This document shows positions 39,965 to 49,548 of a DNA stretch of 64,000 bases, piece by piece. The translations under genes and the position numbers were made by a program. Origin of the DNA: Isoptericola peretonis (lineage in GTDB: Bacteria; Actinomycetota; Actinomycetes; Actinomycetales; Cellulomonadaceae); the NCBI GenBank assembly GCA_023241745.1, contig JALQCY010000004.1:372001-436000 (forward strand). Direction: 5' to 3'. Below the pieces are notes generated by a model. The model saw only the letters and a program-made list of their open reading frames with translations, had not been told where the DNA came from and did no database searches. Each line of letters begins with the position of its first letter. Position 1 is the first letter of the stretch.

Positions 39965-42427
39965 TCAGGGGGCGGCCACCACGGCGGGCTCGGTGGCCCG
40001 CGCGTGCCACAGGTCCTGGCGGGCCACGAAGGCGTCGTCCCAGGGCTTCACCGGGTCGGCCCAGTGCACGAGCTTCGCGCCGGTGTCCGGGAGGTCGCGC
40101 GTCGGCACGTGGTCCCAGGCCGGGTCGAGCTCGGTGCGGTGCGGTCCGGTGTACAGGTGCAGGGCCTCGCGCGCGTCGATGCGGAACTCCCGCATCGCGA
40201 CGAGCGACTCCGCCGCGTACCCGTCGGCCCGCAGCCGCGCCAGGTCCAGCACGAGCACGTCCGCGTCGAACGCGTTGAAGTCGAACACGTGACGGGCGTG
40301 GATGCGGCGGTAGAAGTCGTGGGCCGTCGCAGGTGCGTCGTCCAGGCGGCGGGCCGCCCGGTAGAGGAGGCCGAAACCGCTGGGGTCCGCGTGGGACGTG
40401 TGCCGGGCGGCCACGGCCGTGGAGCCCAGGTCGACCGCGGCGAGCTCGGCGACGTCGCCCAGGACGACCGCGTCGACGGGCAGCACCACGGCCCGGTCCA
40501 CGCCGGGCAGCAGGTGCGGCAGCAGCGCGTGGTGGGCGCGTTGCGCGGGGACCAGGCCGAGGGCGCCGAGGTCGAGGTCGCCGGTCGGCACGCGGTGCAC
40601 GGTCGTGCGCGAGGAGAGCTCGGGCACGCTCACGCGGGCGACACCCGGGCCCACGAGCCAGACCCGCTGCGGCGTGGTGGCCGCGACGTCGAGCGCCCGG
40701 ACCGCCTCGCCCACGTGGGACAGCTCGCCGCCCCGCGGCAGGAGGACGACGTCCACGGCGCCGTCTCCGGCGGGCGCGGTGACCGCCGCGGGCGCAGCGA
40801 GCGCCGCGGGCGTGGCGGGGAGCGCCGGCAGCGGCGTCGCCGCGACGTGCCGCGCGCGGGCGGCCTCCACCTCGGGGGCGACGGTCTCGCGCCACAGGGC
40901 GTAGACCTCGTCGGCGCCGCGGCCCTCGAAGATCGCGGACAGGACGGGCTCGAGCCGGGCGATCATGCCGGTGCGGATCGCCTCGAAGCCGTCGCGGTCG
41001 AGCGGGTGCAGGCCGGCGAACCGCACGTCGGCGAAGTTCGCGGGCTGGAAGTCGACGTCCAGGCCCAGCGACGTCGTGGGCAGGTAGCAGTGCAGGCGCT
41101 TGGTGACCACGTGCGTGAAGCTGGTGCGGTACCACTCGAGCAGGCGCACGGCCTCGCGCATGTTCTCCACGAAGGTGCGGTCCTTCACCCCGCGATAGCT
41201 CTGGGCGACGTTCTCGTGGCCGTCGGGGACCGGTTCGCGGACGGCGTCCACGTACATGGTGGCGGCCTCCGGACGCTGTGCGAGCTCGGGGAAGACCGTG
41301 CTCACGGTTGTCGTGAGGCAGCCCGAGAAGAAGGCGGGGACGTCCAGGGACAGCAGCAGGTCCACCGTGGTCCAGTCGCGGCAGCCGATCGGCCCGTGCG
41401 CCCGGAGGTAGTCGATCACCTCCGGCGTGAGCAGTCCGCGCTTGTTGCAGTGGAACGACACGAACACGGGGTGCAGGTTCTCGTGCATGGGGAAGTCCCA
41501 CACGCCCGTGCCCGCGAGGTCGTGGGAGTGCCAGCCGAACTCCAGCAGCCAGGTGCCCTCCGGGAACGCCTGGAAGGACGACCCGTCGCGGTCGACCCGG
41601 TAGAGCTCCACCTCCGTGGCGCGGCCGTCGAGCCGCAGCTCCGGCCGCACGCGCTCCTGCAGCTCCTGCACGAGGCCGACCAGCTCCGGCTCACCGTGGA
41701 AGCGGAGGTTCTGGCGGCGCACCACGTGCCCCAGGGACGACAGGGTCTGCACGTGGTCGCCGATGTTCTGGGACGACTTGCCCTTGCCCGGCTGCACGTA
41801 GTCCATGACGGCGAACGGGACGCGGCCCGCCGGTGCCGGAGCGGTGGTGTGCCGCTCGGCCCCGCGCCACCGCTCGAGCCACTCGATCTCCGCGGCGCCG
41901 CCGGGCCACCGCTCCTCCTGGCCCCGGTACGACGCCACCAGGCGGTCGTGCACCGCGCGCCGCAGCGCGTCGTCCCCGCGGGCGAAGACCTGGCGCAGCA
42001 CCATGTGCCAGGTCCGCGCGTCGAGCCTCGTGGAGCGGTCGGCGAGCCAGCCCCGGGTGAGCGCGAGACCGCGCTGCGGATCCACACGGAACAACGACTC
42101 CACGTACTCCACGGGGGTCACCGCGAGGGCGGTTCCTCCGGCCCGGTCGAAGAGGTGCAGGGCACGCTCGTGCAGGTGCCGCCGGTGGGCGACGAGGCCG
42201 GCGGCCAGCAGGGCGTCCGCGCCGGGCGAACGCCGGGCGAGCGCCTCGTCGGCCAGCGATTGCGCCGCCCGCCGGTCCTTGGCACGGAGCAGCGCGCGGA
42301 CCTCGTGCACGGTCGGGTGGCTCGACGCGAGGCCACCCGGCAGGGCGCCCCGAGGACCGAGCGCGGACCGGAGGGCGCGGCGGGCACCCCGGAGCCAGGT
42401 GGTGGGGTGCAGCGGACGACGGGGCAT
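39965..42427 (-). CDS. Polysaccharide pyruvyl transferase-like protein fused to a GT8-like domain
   Basis: An 820-residue fusion. An N-terminal helical part (AQSLADEALARRSPGADALL) is TPR-like. The middle (about 200-480) resembles pyruvyl transferases: SSQNIGDHVQTLSSLGHVV, EFGWHSHD, HGPIGCRDWTTVDLLLSL, FSGCLTTTV and THVVTKRLHCYLPTTSLGL. The C terminus (about 560-800) looks GT8-like: LLPHLLPGVDRAVVLPVDAV, FDFNAFDADVLVLDLARL and the closing KLVHWADPVKPWDD. The classical DxD of GT8 reads PVDAV here, so its metal site is doubtful. Domain order is reversed compared with the fusion at 12507. ATG 42427 follows GGAG. Substrate unknown. Confidence 0.78.
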   Translation of the reverse strand: MPRRPLHPTTWLRGARRALRSALGPRGALPGGLASSHPTVHEVRALLRAKDRRAAQSLADEALARRSPGADALLAAGLVAHRRHLHERALHLFDRAGGTALAVTPVEYVESLFRVDPQRGLALTRGWLADRSTRLDARTWHMVLRQVFARGDDALRRAVHDRLVASYRGQEERWPGGAAEIEWLERWRGAERHTTAPAPAGRVPFAVMDYVQPGKGKSSQNIGDHVQTLSSLGHVVRRQNLRFHGEPELVGLVQELQERVRPELRLDGRATEVELYRVDRDGSSFQAFPEGTWLLEFGWHSHDLAGTGVWDFPMHENLHPVFVSFHCNKRGLLTPEVIDYLRAHGPIGCRDWTTVDLLLSLDVPAFFSGCLTTTVSTVFPELAQRPEAATMYVDAVREPVPDGHENVAQSYRGVKDRTFVENMREAVRLLEWYRTSFTHVVTKRLHCYLPTTSLGLDVDFQPANFADVRFAGLHPLDRDGFEAIRTGMIARLEPVLSAIFEGRGADEVYALWRETVAPEVEAARARHVAATPLPALPATPAALAAPAAVTAPAGDGAVDVVLLPRGGELSHVGEAVRALDVAATTPQRVWLVGPGVARVSVPELSSRTTVHRVPTGDLDLGALGLVPAQRAHHALLPHLLPGVDRAVVLPVDAVVLGDVAELAAVDLGSTAVAARHTSHADPSGFGLLYRAARRLDDAPATAHDFYRRIHARHVFDFNAFDADVLVLDLARLRADGYAAESLVAMREFRIDAREALHLYTGPHRTELDPAWDHVPTRDLPDTGAKLVHWADPVKPWDDAFVARQDLWHARATEPAVVAAP

Positions 42428-42470
42428 GGGTTCTCCGCGTGGGTCGGGACGGGGGTCGGCAGGCCGGGCG

Positions 42471-42476
42471 ATACTA
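42471..42476 (-). promoter_or_regulatory. Possible -10 box (TAGTAT) for the pyruvyltransferase-GT8 gene
   Basis: Minus-strand TAGTAT, 43 nt before the ATG at 42427. Unlike the leaderless cases this gives a leader that includes the ribosome binding site. Confidence 0.35.
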
Positions 42477-42556
42477 CATCCGGGCGGTCGGGATACAGAG
42501 GCGCCCTCCGGCGCACCACGGTGCCGAGGGCAGGCCGCCGGGAGGTCCCGAGCCCC

Positions 42557-42562
42557 TACGAT
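42557..42562 (+). promoter_or_regulatory. -10 box (TACGAT) of a leaderless promoter for the GT4 gene
   Basis: TACGAT, 6 nt (GGGCCG), then GTG 42569. Confidence 0.5.
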
Positions 42563-42568
42563 GGGCCG

Positions 42569-44068
42569 GTGCCCCACAGCGACGGACACCCGACGACCGA
42601 GCTCCCGGCCGGGAGCCATGCCGCGGCGACCTGGACGATCCCGGCGGACTACGGCGGGATGACGTCGGCCCTGCTGCGGCGTTCGCGGGCGTTCGTCCGC
42701 GAGGCGGGCGTCCCCGTACGGGTCCTGACGTTCTCGCCGGAGCTCGACGTCGACGCCGCGCGGGAGACGCTCCAGGCGCGGGGGGAGCTCACGCCCGGCG
42801 TCACCCTCCACAACGTGTGGCAGGACCTCCGGGAGCTCCCCGACGACGTCGTCGCCCCGCCGCCCGGAGCACGCCCCGAGGCGTTGCCGACCGCCGCCGA
42901 GGGTGAACGGATGCGTGCCGAGGACGGCGACGGCGAGTCGGCCGAGCGGCACCTGCACTTTCGTGCGGACGGCACGCTCGCGGCCGTGGACGAGCGCTCG
43001 CTCACGGGCCGGCGCGTCACGCTCTTCACCCGGGACGGCCGCCGGGGCAGGCGGTGGGGCTCGGTGTGGGCGATGTACCGGTACTGGGTCGACACGGTCC
43101 TGCCGGAGAAGCCCGCCTACGTCATCGTCGACAGCAAGTCCCTGGTGAAGTTCTTCGCGGCGCTGGGCTCGAAGCAGGTGTACACCGCGCACCTGGTGCA
43201 CGGCGCCCACCTGTCGGTCCACGCGACCGACCCGCACGGCCCCCTGACGCCGTCCCGGGCGCCGCTCGTCGAGCACCTCGACGACTTCGACGCGGTGGTG
43301 TTCCTCACCGAGGGCCAACGACGGGACGTCCGGGAGCGGGTGGGGGAGCGTGCCAACACGTACGTCGTGCCGAACAGCACGGACCTCCCGGACGGCCCGT
43401 TGCCGCCGCACCCCGACCGGTACCGCGGGGCAGTGGTGGCGTCGCTGCACGGGCGCAAGCGCGTGGGCCACGCCATCGTCGGACTGGACCGCGCGGCGCG
43501 GCGGACCGGTCTCGACCTCACCCTCGACGTCTACGGCGGCGGCCCGGAACGTGCCCGGGTCGAGGCGCGTGCGGCAAAGGTGAAGGGGGTGACCCTGCAC
43601 GGTTACGTGCGCGGGGCCGCCGACCGGCTCGCGGACGCGTCGTTCCTGCTGCTGACCAGTCGTTCCGAGGGCCTGCCGCTGGTCTTCGCGGAGGCGATGT
43701 CGCGCGGCTGCGTGCCGATCGCCTACGACATCCGGTACGGGCCGGCGGACATCATCACCGACGGCGTGGACGGCTACCTGGTGCCCGACGGCGACGCCGA
43801 CGCGCTCGCCGCCGCGATCGAGCGGTTCGTCACCCTGGACGACGACGCGGTGCGTCGCATGCGCGAGGCGGCGGTCGCGACGGCGCGGCGGTACTCCGAC
43901 GCCGCGGTCGTGGCGCGCTGGGCGGAGGTCCTGCAGGACGTGACGCGCCGCCGCCGTCCGCGGGCGTCCGCCGCGCCGCGGACCGCGACGAGCGCGCCCG
44001 CGGCGGCCGGCGACCGGCCCGGGATGTTCCGCCGGCTGGCCGGTATGCTGCGACGCGCCCCCCGCTGA
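42569..44068 (+). CDS. Family 4 glycosyltransferase (TagE/GtfA-like)
   Basis: A 499-residue GT-B enzyme. The N-terminal half has WTIPADYGGMTSALLRRSR and a beta-rich insert (HLHFRADGTLAAVDER) typical of wall-teichoic-acid glucosyltransferases of the TagE type. Then VIVDSKSLVKFF, HLVHGAHLSV, VFLTEGQRRDVRER, VVPNSTDLP, and the GT4 donor site SRSEGLPLVFAEAMSRGC (about 364-381) with YDIRYGPADIITDGVDGYL. It probably decorates a teichoic-acid-like polymer. GTG 42569 fits the leaderless promoter. It lies 22 nt before the TagF-like gene, same operon. Confidence 0.85.
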   Translation: MPHSDGHPTTELPAGSHAAATWTIPADYGGMTSALLRRSRAFVREAGVPVRVLTFSPELDVDAARETLQARGELTPGVTLHNVWQDLRELPDDVVAPPPGARPEALPTAAEGERMRAEDGDGESAERHLHFRADGTLAAVDERSLTGRRVTLFTRDGRRGRRWGSVWAMYRYWVDTVLPEKPAYVIVDSKSLVKFFAALGSKQVYTAHLVHGAHLSVHATDPHGPLTPSRAPLVEHLDDFDAVVFLTEGQRRDVRERVGERANTYVVPNSTDLPDGPLPPHPDRYRGAVVASLHGRKRVGHAIVGLDRAARRTGLDLTLDVYGGGPERARVEARAAKVKGVTLHGYVRGAADRLADASFLLLTSRSEGLPLVFAEAMSRGCVPIAYDIRYGPADIITDGVDGYLVPDGDADALAAAIERFVTLDDDAVRRMREAAVATARRYSDAAVVARWAEVLQDVTRRRRPRASAAPRTATSAPAAAGDRPGMFRRLAGMLRRAPR

Positions 44069-44090
44069 CCGACGACGCTCCAGGAGATCC

Positions 44091-45389
44091 ATGCCTGCCA
44101 CACCCCGAGGTGCCACGCTGCGGCGCCGCATCCGATCGCTGGGGGGCACGGTGATCCGGCGGCTGGGGCTGCTGCCCGGCGGCATGCCGGACGGCCTGGG
44201 CGAGGACGAGGCGCTGCTCGGCACGTCGTGGCCGTACGAGGTGCTCGTCTACTTCGCCGACACGCCCGAGGCGCTCTACCAGATCGAGCAGTGGTACGAC
44301 ACGTTCCGCGCGCTGCACGCCGAGCACCCGGTCGTCGTGGTCACGCGCGACTCCCGCACGGCCCGCGCGATCCGGCGGGACAGCGGCCTGGACGTGCGGA
44401 CCGTCGCGCACTACACGACGCTCGACGACGTCCTGGGCCGGTCGGCGACGAAGCTCGCGCTGTACGTCAACCACAACCCCGAGAACTTCACCTGCCTGCG
44501 GTTCGGCCAGCTGGTGCACGCGTCGCTGATGCACGGCGACAGCGACAAGCTCGTCACCGTCTCCAACCAGACCAAGGCGTACGACTTCTCGTTCGTCGCG
44601 GGCCAGGCCGCCGTCGAGCGCATGGCGCGCTTCAGCACCCTGTTCGACGCCCACGCGCGGTGCGTGCCCGTGGGCCGGCCCCAGCTCGACGACCAGCTGC
44701 GCCTGCGCGCGCGGACCCCGCGCGGGCCGCTGCCCACCGTCCTGTACGCCCCCACGTGGGAGGGCGGGCAGCCGTCCGCCGAGTACGGGTCGGTCGCCAC
44801 GCACGGGCTCGCGATCGTACGGGCGCTCGTCGAGTCGGGCCGCTACCGCGTCCTCTACCGCCCGCACCCCCTCACCGGCGTGCGCGTGGCGTCGTACGGG
44901 GAGGCGGACAAGGCGGTCCGCGAGTACCTGGCCGGCGCCCCCGCCCCCGCCGAGGGCCCCGCCCACGGCACGGACACCCACGGCGACGTCGCCCCGGCGT
45001 TCGCCGCCGCCGACCTGCTGGTCTGCGACGTATCCGGCGTCGCGATGGACTGGCTCGCCACCGGGGAGCCGATCGTCGTGACGCGGCCGGCGGGCGACGC
45101 GGTCATCGCGTCCAGCCCGCTGCTCGAGCTCGCGCCGGCGCTCCCGGTCGCCGAGCTCGGCGACGTGCTGGCCACGGTCGATCGCGAGCTCACCGAGAAC
45201 CCGACGCGCGAGCAGCGCCTGGCGTTGCGCGAGCACTATCTCGGCGACACCGCCCCCGGGGCGTCCACGCGACGGTTCGTCGCCGCCTGCGAGCGGCTCA
45301 TGGAGATCCGCGACCGCGAGGTCGCCAGGATCGAGGCCTACGGCGCGCCCGGCGCCGCACCGACAGGTAACGAGAGAGGAACGCGATGA
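44091..45389 (+). CDS. CDP-glycerol glycerophosphotransferase family protein (TagF-like)
   Basis: A 432-residue protein of the TagB/TagF superfamily (PF04464), which transfers polyol phosphate from CDP-glycerol or related donors. Seen: VLVYFADTPEALYQIEQWYD, LYVNHNPENF, HASLMHGDSDKLVTVSNQTK (the HGxxxK block), VLYAPTWEGGQP, YRPHPLTGV and LLVCDVSGVAMDWLATGEPIV, the donor-site DxSGxxxDWL pattern. It is shorter than classic TagF polymerases. ATG 44091 has CAGGAGA upstream, and the gene overlaps the LicC-like gene by 4 nt (ATGA). A homolog lies on the other strand at 46164-47429. Confidence 0.87.
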   Translation: MPATPRGATLRRRIRSLGGTVIRRLGLLPGGMPDGLGEDEALLGTSWPYEVLVYFADTPEALYQIEQWYDTFRALHAEHPVVVVTRDSRTARAIRRDSGLDVRTVAHYTTLDDVLGRSATKLALYVNHNPENFTCLRFGQLVHASLMHGDSDKLVTVSNQTKAYDFSFVAGQAAVERMARFSTLFDAHARCVPVGRPQLDDQLRLRARTPRGPLPTVLYAPTWEGGQPSAEYGSVATHGLAIVRALVESGRYRVLYRPHPLTGVRVASYGEADKAVREYLAGAPAPAEGPAHGTDTHGDVAPAFAAADLLVCDVSGVAMDWLATGEPIVVTRPAGDAVIASSPLLELAPALPVAELGDVLATVDRELTENPTREQRLALREHYLGDTAPGASTRRFVAACERLMEIRDREVARIEAYGAPGAAPTGNERGTR

Positions 45390-46081
45390 GCATCCAGACA
45401 GTGATCCTGGCGGCGGGTATGGGGACCCGCCTGGGCCGGCCCCACCCCAAGCCGCTGACGGAGCTGCGCGACGGCCGCACGATCCTCGCCCAGCAGCTGG
45501 GCAACCTGCGGTCGGTGTACGGCCGCGAGGCCGAGGTGCTGATCGTCGTCGGCTTCAAGCTCGAGATGATCCTCGAGGCCGCGCCGAACGTGGCCTTCAC
45601 CTACAACGAGGTCTACGACCAGACGAACACCTCGAAGAGCCTCCTGCGCGCGCTGCGCGTCACGGGCGACCGCGGCGTGCTCTGGATGAACGGCGACGTC
45701 GTGTTCCACCCGGACGTGCTGCGCCGGGTGCAGCCGCTCATCGACGAGGGCAAGTCCTTCGTGTGCGTCAACACGTCGTCCGTGGGCGACGAGGAGGTCA
45801 AGTACACGGTCGACGAGGACGGCAACATCAAGGAGCTGTCGAAGAAGGTCGGCGCCGACGCGCTCGGCGAGGCCGTGGGCATCAACTACGTGGCGGCGCA
45901 GGACAAGGCGAAGCTGCTGCAGCGCCTCGACGAGGTGGACGAGCAGGAGTACTTCGAGGGCGGCCTCGAGCTGGCGATCGCGCACGACGGCGTCAAGGTG
46001 ACGCCGGTGGACATCTCCGACCTCTACGCGGTCGAGGTGGACTTCGCCGAGGACCTGGAGCGCGCGAACCAGGAGCTCTGA
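45386..46081 (+). CDS. LicC-like sugar/alcohol-phosphate nucleotidyltransferase
   Basis: A 231-residue nucleotidyltransferase. Seen: VILAAGMGTRLGRPHPKPL (6-24), the metal-site WMNGDVVFHPDVL (about 99), KYTVDEDGNIKELSKKVG, and EYFEGGLELAIAHD, the pattern of LicC-type phosphocholine cytidylyltransferases and related enzymes. It would make a CDP-activated alcohol (choline, glycerol or ribitol) for the TagF-like enzymes on either side or for the LicD-type domain at 59495; which one is not decided by sequence. It is translationally coupled to the TagF-like gene by an ATGA overlap and followed by a terminator. Confidence 0.8.
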   Translation: MSIQTVILAAGMGTRLGRPHPKPLTELRDGRTILAQQLGNLRSVYGREAEVLIVVGFKLEMILEAAPNVAFTYNEVYDQTNTSKSLLRALRVTGDRGVLWMNGDVVFHPDVLRRVQPLIDEGKSFVCVNTSSVGDEEVKYTVDEDGNIKELSKKVGADALGEAVGINYVAAQDKAKLLQRLDEVDEQEYFEGGLELAIAHDGVKVTPVDISDLYAVEVDFAEDLERANQEL

Positions 46082-46104
46082 CGCGTCCGGCCGGGGTCGG
46101 GCCT

Positions 46105-46128
46105 GGCGAGACCTGCTCGGGTCTCGCC
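46105..46128. terminator. Inverted-repeat terminator between convergent genes
   Basis: GGCGAGACC (46105-46113), 6-nt loop, GGTCTCGCC (46120-46128), between the stops at 46081 and 46164. Confidence 0.65.
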
Positions 46129-46163
46129 TGGACCGACCACCGGCGTGCTCGGCCGAGCGGGCC

Positions 46164-47429
46164 TCAGCCGGCGGGGTCGACCAGCGCGTCGCGCCGCGCG
46201 ACGCAGGCGCCGACGAACTCGAGGAACCGGCGGCTGCTCTCGCCCCGGGCGAAGCCGAAGTAGTGGTCGCGGACCGCGGCACGGGCCTCGCGGTGCGGGT
46301 CGGCGGCGAGGTTGGCGCCGAGGAGGCCGGCGACGTCCGCCACGGTGTCGCCGTCGACGATGTCGACGGCGCTCGCCACGGGCGCCTCGGCCACGATGCG
46401 TGCCCGGTCGGTCCGCCGGTCGGTGAGCACGACGGGCGCGTCCGGCCGGAGGTACAGGAAGTCGAGCCCGACCGACGAGATGTCGGTCACCAGCAGGTCG
46501 GTGTCCTCGAAGAGCCCGAGGATGTCGGCGTCGAGGGGCAGCACGTGGGGTGCACCTGCTGCGGCGGCCTCGGTCACGAGCCGCACGATCTCGGCGTGCG
46601 CCCCCACGACGGCCGGGTCCGTGGCGGTCAGCACGCGCGGGTGGGGCTTGTAGACGAGCCGGACGTCGGGGCGCGCGAGCAGGGCGCGCACGATCGCGAC
46701 GCCGTACAGGTCCAGCGACGTGTAGTTGTTGGCGGCGTCCTCGCCGGACCACGTCGGCGCGTACAGCACGGTGCGGCGTCCGGCGGCGGGGCCCAGGACC
46801 GGGGCGACGTCCAGGTCGAGCTGGGGCCGTCCGCAGACCACGAGCCGGTCCAGGTCGAAGTTGATGAGCGCGCGCCGGTGGCGTTCGACCGCGGCCTGGC
46901 CGGCCACGACCACATGGTCGTAGGCCTTGGCCTGGTTGGAGACCATCGAGATCTTGTCGGACTCGCCGTGGTTGACGTGCACGTGCAGGGCCCGCTGGTA
47001 GATCAGCGACTGGAAGTTGCGCCAGCCGTTGTTGACGTACACCACCGTCTTGACGTCGATCCGCTCGTACAGCCGGCGCAGGCCGTCCAGGCGGCGCACG
47101 AACAGGACGGGCAGGGGGCTGGTGTGCCGCAGCTCCTGGACGAGCTCCCAGTCGCGCAGGACGAGGGCGAGCGGCTGTTCCTCGGCGACCCGCTCGAGCA
47201 CGGGGAGCCACTGCCGCAGCTGGTAGGCCTGGTTCGTGGTGTCGGCGAAGTAGGCCACGACGGGGTAGGGCGGCAGCTCGTCGATCTCGGGGGAGTACTC
47301 CGGCGGTTCGCCGACGATGGTCTTGGTCACGACCCGCTTGACGCGCGATCCTGCACCCAGGATTATCTGCGCGGCGAGCTTGCGCGCGCGTTCCTTCATG
47401 CTGGGTTGCGGTGGGCTGACGTGCGACAT
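46164..47429 (-). CDS. CDP-glycerol glycerophosphotransferase family protein (TagF-like)
   Basis: A 421-residue paralog of the protein at 44091. Seen: VVAYFADTTNQAYQLRQWLP, VVYVNNGWRNFQS, HVNHGESDKISMVSNQAKAY, VLYAPTWSGEDAANNYTSLD, YKPHPRVLTAT and LLVTDISSVGLDFLYLRPDAP. The N terminus is basic and hydrophobic (RKLAAQIILGAGSRVKRV), fitting membrane association. ATG 47429 has AGGAAGG upstream. It is divergent from the ABC exporter genes. Probably adds polyol phosphate to the exported glycan. Confidence 0.87.
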   Translation of the reverse strand: MSHVSPPQPSMKERARKLAAQIILGAGSRVKRVVTKTIVGEPPEYSPEIDELPPYPVVAYFADTTNQAYQLRQWLPVLERVAEEQPLALVLRDWELVQELRHTSPLPVLFVRRLDGLRRLYERIDVKTVVYVNNGWRNFQSLIYQRALHVHVNHGESDKISMVSNQAKAYDHVVVAGQAAVERHRRALINFDLDRLVVCGRPQLDLDVAPVLGPAAGRRTVLYAPTWSGEDAANNYTSLDLYGVAIVRALLARPDVRLVYKPHPRVLTATDPAVVGAHAEIVRLVTEAAAAGAPHVLPLDADILGLFEDTDLLVTDISSVGLDFLYLRPDAPVVLTDRRTDRARIVAEAPVASAVDIVDGDTVADVAGLLGANLAADPHREARAAVRDHYFGFARGESSRRFLEFVGACVARRDALVDPAG

Positions 47430-47531
47430 CCGTGCCTTCCTGGTGGCGGGGTCCCGTGGCGCACCGAGTATTCCACGGCGGACGCGACGGCCTCCCGCCT
47501 GCGGGGACGCGGGGAGGGCGGGCAGCCGCTG

Positions 47532-47537
47532 TACTAT
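47532..47537 (+). promoter_or_regulatory. Possible -10 box (TACTAT) for the exporter operon
   Basis: TACTAT 54 nt before the GTG at 47592. No obvious -35 box, and the ribosome binding site is weak. Confidence 0.35.
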
Positions 47538-47591
47538 CGACGGGGCCTGGCAGCCGCTGGCCGTACCTCAGAAGACGGGTATGCAAGTTAC

Positions 47592-48590
47592 GTGACCACC
47601 GACACCACCACGGGGGCCGCGTCGGGTGACCGCGGGAAGCCGGGGCCCGGACGCGACCCGCTCCGCCCGCCGGAGCCGATCGTGCCGGACACCACCTCGC
47701 AGGAGCGGCAGGCGATCGCGCAGCAGTACGGGCTGCAGCAGATGGGCGTGCGCCCGCCGCTCGGCCGGTACATCCGCGACGTCGCCTCCCGTTGGGCGTT
47801 CATCCGCGTGCTCGGCACGGCGACGGCCTACTCCAAGAACCAGAACAACTATCTGGGTCAGCTCTGGGCCGTGCTCAACCCGATCCTCAACGCGGCCGTC
47901 TACATCCTGATCTTCGGGATCCTCCTGGGCACGACCCGCGGGCTCGAGAACGCGATCTCCTTCATCGTCATCGGCACGTTCCTCTACCGGTTCTTCGAGC
48001 AGTCGGTGCACGCCGGCTCCCGGTCGATCGCGCAGAAGACGAACCTCATCCGGTCGCTGCACTTCCCGCGCGCCGTGCTGCCCATCGCCCAGGTGGTCTC
48101 GCTGCTCACCACCCTGGTGCCCGCGCTGCTCGTCATGTGCGCGATCGTGCTGCTCAGCGGCCTGCTGCCGGCGTACCCGATGGAGCACATCACGTGGAGC
48201 TGGCTGCTGCTCCCGGCCATCGTGGCGCTGATGTGGATCTTCAACACCGGTATCGCCTTCATCGTGGCCCGCGCCGTGGCGATCACCCCGGACCTGGACA
48301 ACATCATCGGCTTCGTCCTGCGTCTGGTGATGTACGGGTCCGGCGTCATCTTCCCGGTCACCCACTACGTGGACAACCTCCCGGACGGCGTCCAGGGCGT
48401 GGTGGGGGCAATCCTCGAGTACCAGCCGATCGGCGTCTTCCTGTACGTGGCGCGCTCGATCCTCACGCAGGAGCCGAGCTTCCCGCAGGACCCGTCGATG
48501 TGGGTCTGGGCGGCCGGCTGGGCCGTGGTGGCGTTCGTGGTCGGCTTCATCATCTTCTGGCGTGGAGAGGAGCGGTACGGCCGTGACTGA
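47592..48590 (+). CDS. tagG: ABC-2 type transporter permease (TagG-like)
   Basis: A 332-residue polysaccharide/teichoic-acid export permease. After a ~60-residue cytoplasmic N terminus comes the amphipathic block RWAFIRVLGTATAYSKNQNN, then LGQLWAVLNPILNAAVYILI and about five further helices. Characteristic motifs are FLYRFFEQSVHAGSRSI, NLIRSLHFPRAVLPIAQVV and MYGSGVIFPV. GTG 47592 is the chosen start; support is moderate because the upstream ribosome binding site is weak. It overlaps the ATPase gene by 8 nt. With that ATPase it should export the lipid-linked polymer made by this region. Confidence 0.9.
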   Translation: MTTDTTTGAASGDRGKPGPGRDPLRPPEPIVPDTTSQERQAIAQQYGLQQMGVRPPLGRYIRDVASRWAFIRVLGTATAYSKNQNNYLGQLWAVLNPILNAAVYILIFGILLGTTRGLENAISFIVIGTFLYRFFEQSVHAGSRSIAQKTNLIRSLHFPRAVLPIAQVVSLLTTLVPALLVMCAIVLLSGLLPAYPMEHITWSWLLLPAIVALMWIFNTGIAFIVARAVAITPDLDNIIGFVLRLVMYGSGVIFPVTHYVDNLPDGVQGVVGAILEYQPIGVFLYVARSILTQEPSFPQDPSMWVWAAGWAVVAFVVGFIIFWRGEERYGRD

Positions 48591-49539
48591 GTCCGACCTT
48601 CACCTCGACGTCGACCTCGACGAGGACTTCGAGCCCGAGGACCTCGAGGGGCCCCGGCCCGTCGCGACCGTGGGCGAGCCCGTGCTCGTCGTCGACGACC
48701 TGCACATCGTCTATCGCGTGTTCGGCGGCAAGGCCAAGCAGATCGCGGCCAAGGGCGCCGAGAACGTCCGCGAGACGCAGGCTCCCAAGCGGTCGTTCGT
48801 CCGCCGTCTGGTGAGCTCCACGTCGCAGCACGTGGGCGCGGTGAGCGAGGTGCACGCCGTGCGCGGCATCTCGTTCGTCGCCCGGCACGGCGAGGCCATC
48901 GGCATCGTCGGCATCAACGGCTCCGGCAAGAGCACGCTGCTGCGCGCGATCACCGGGCTCATCCCGCCGCACTCCGGGTCCGTCTTCGTGGCGGGGGAGC
49001 CGGCGCTGCTGGGCGTGAACGCCGCGCTCATGCCGCAGCTGTCGGGCGAGCGCAACATCTGGATCGGCGGCCTCGCGCTGGGGCTGACACCGAAGCAGGT
49101 CGAGGAGCGCTTCGACGAGGTGGTCGAGTTCGCCGACATCGGCGACTTCGTCTACATGCCGATGCGCACGTACTCCTCCGGCATGGGGGCGCGGCTGCGG
49201 TTCGCGATCTCGTCCGCGGCGACGCCGGACATCCTCATGATCGACGAGGCGCTCGCCACGGGCGACGCCGCGTTCAAGGCGCGCTCCAAGGCCCGCATCG
49301 ACGAGGTGCGCAAGAACGCCGGCACGATCTTCCTCGTCAGCCACTCGATCAGCACGATCGACGCCATGTGCACCCGGGTGCTGTGGGTGCACCAGGGTCA
49401 GCTCGTCATGGACGGCCCCACCAGCGAGGTGCTCGCCGAGTACCGCAAGTTTGTGCGGGCGCACCGCCAGGCGAACTCGTCCGGCCGTGCCGGCGGCGTC
49501 GGGCCGCGCGCGCGGCGCAAGAAGAAGCCGCAGGACTGA
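48583..49539 (+). CDS. tagH: ABC transporter ATP-binding protein (TagH-like)
   Basis: A 318-residue ATPase of the teichoic-acid/polysaccharide exporter class. Seen: a ~45-residue acidic N terminus, an insert between VDDLHIVYRVFGG and the Walker A that includes KRSFVRRLVS, Walker A GINGSGKST, the variant signature TYSSGMGARLRFA (in place of LSGGQ, usual for TagH/KpsT), Walker B ILMIDEALATGD, and the H-loop FLVSHSIS. A basic C-terminal tail (RARRKKKPQ) ends the protein. GTG 48583 overlaps the permease; GTG 48562 is an alternative. Followed by a strong terminator. Confidence 0.93.
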   Translation: MTESDLHLDVDLDEDFEPEDLEGPRPVATVGEPVLVVDDLHIVYRVFGGKAKQIAAKGAENVRETQAPKRSFVRRLVSSTSQHVGAVSEVHAVRGISFVARHGEAIGIVGINGSGKSTLLRAITGLIPPHSGSVFVAGEPALLGVNAALMPQLSGERNIWIGGLALGLTPKQVEERFDEVVEFADIGDFVYMPMRTYSSGMGARLRFAISSAATPDILMIDEALATGDAAFKARSKARIDEVRKNAGTIFLVSHSISTIDAMCTRVLWVHQGQLVMDGPTSEVLAEYRKFVRAHRQANSSGRAGGVGPRARRKKKPQD

Positions 49540-49548
49540 CGTCACGGC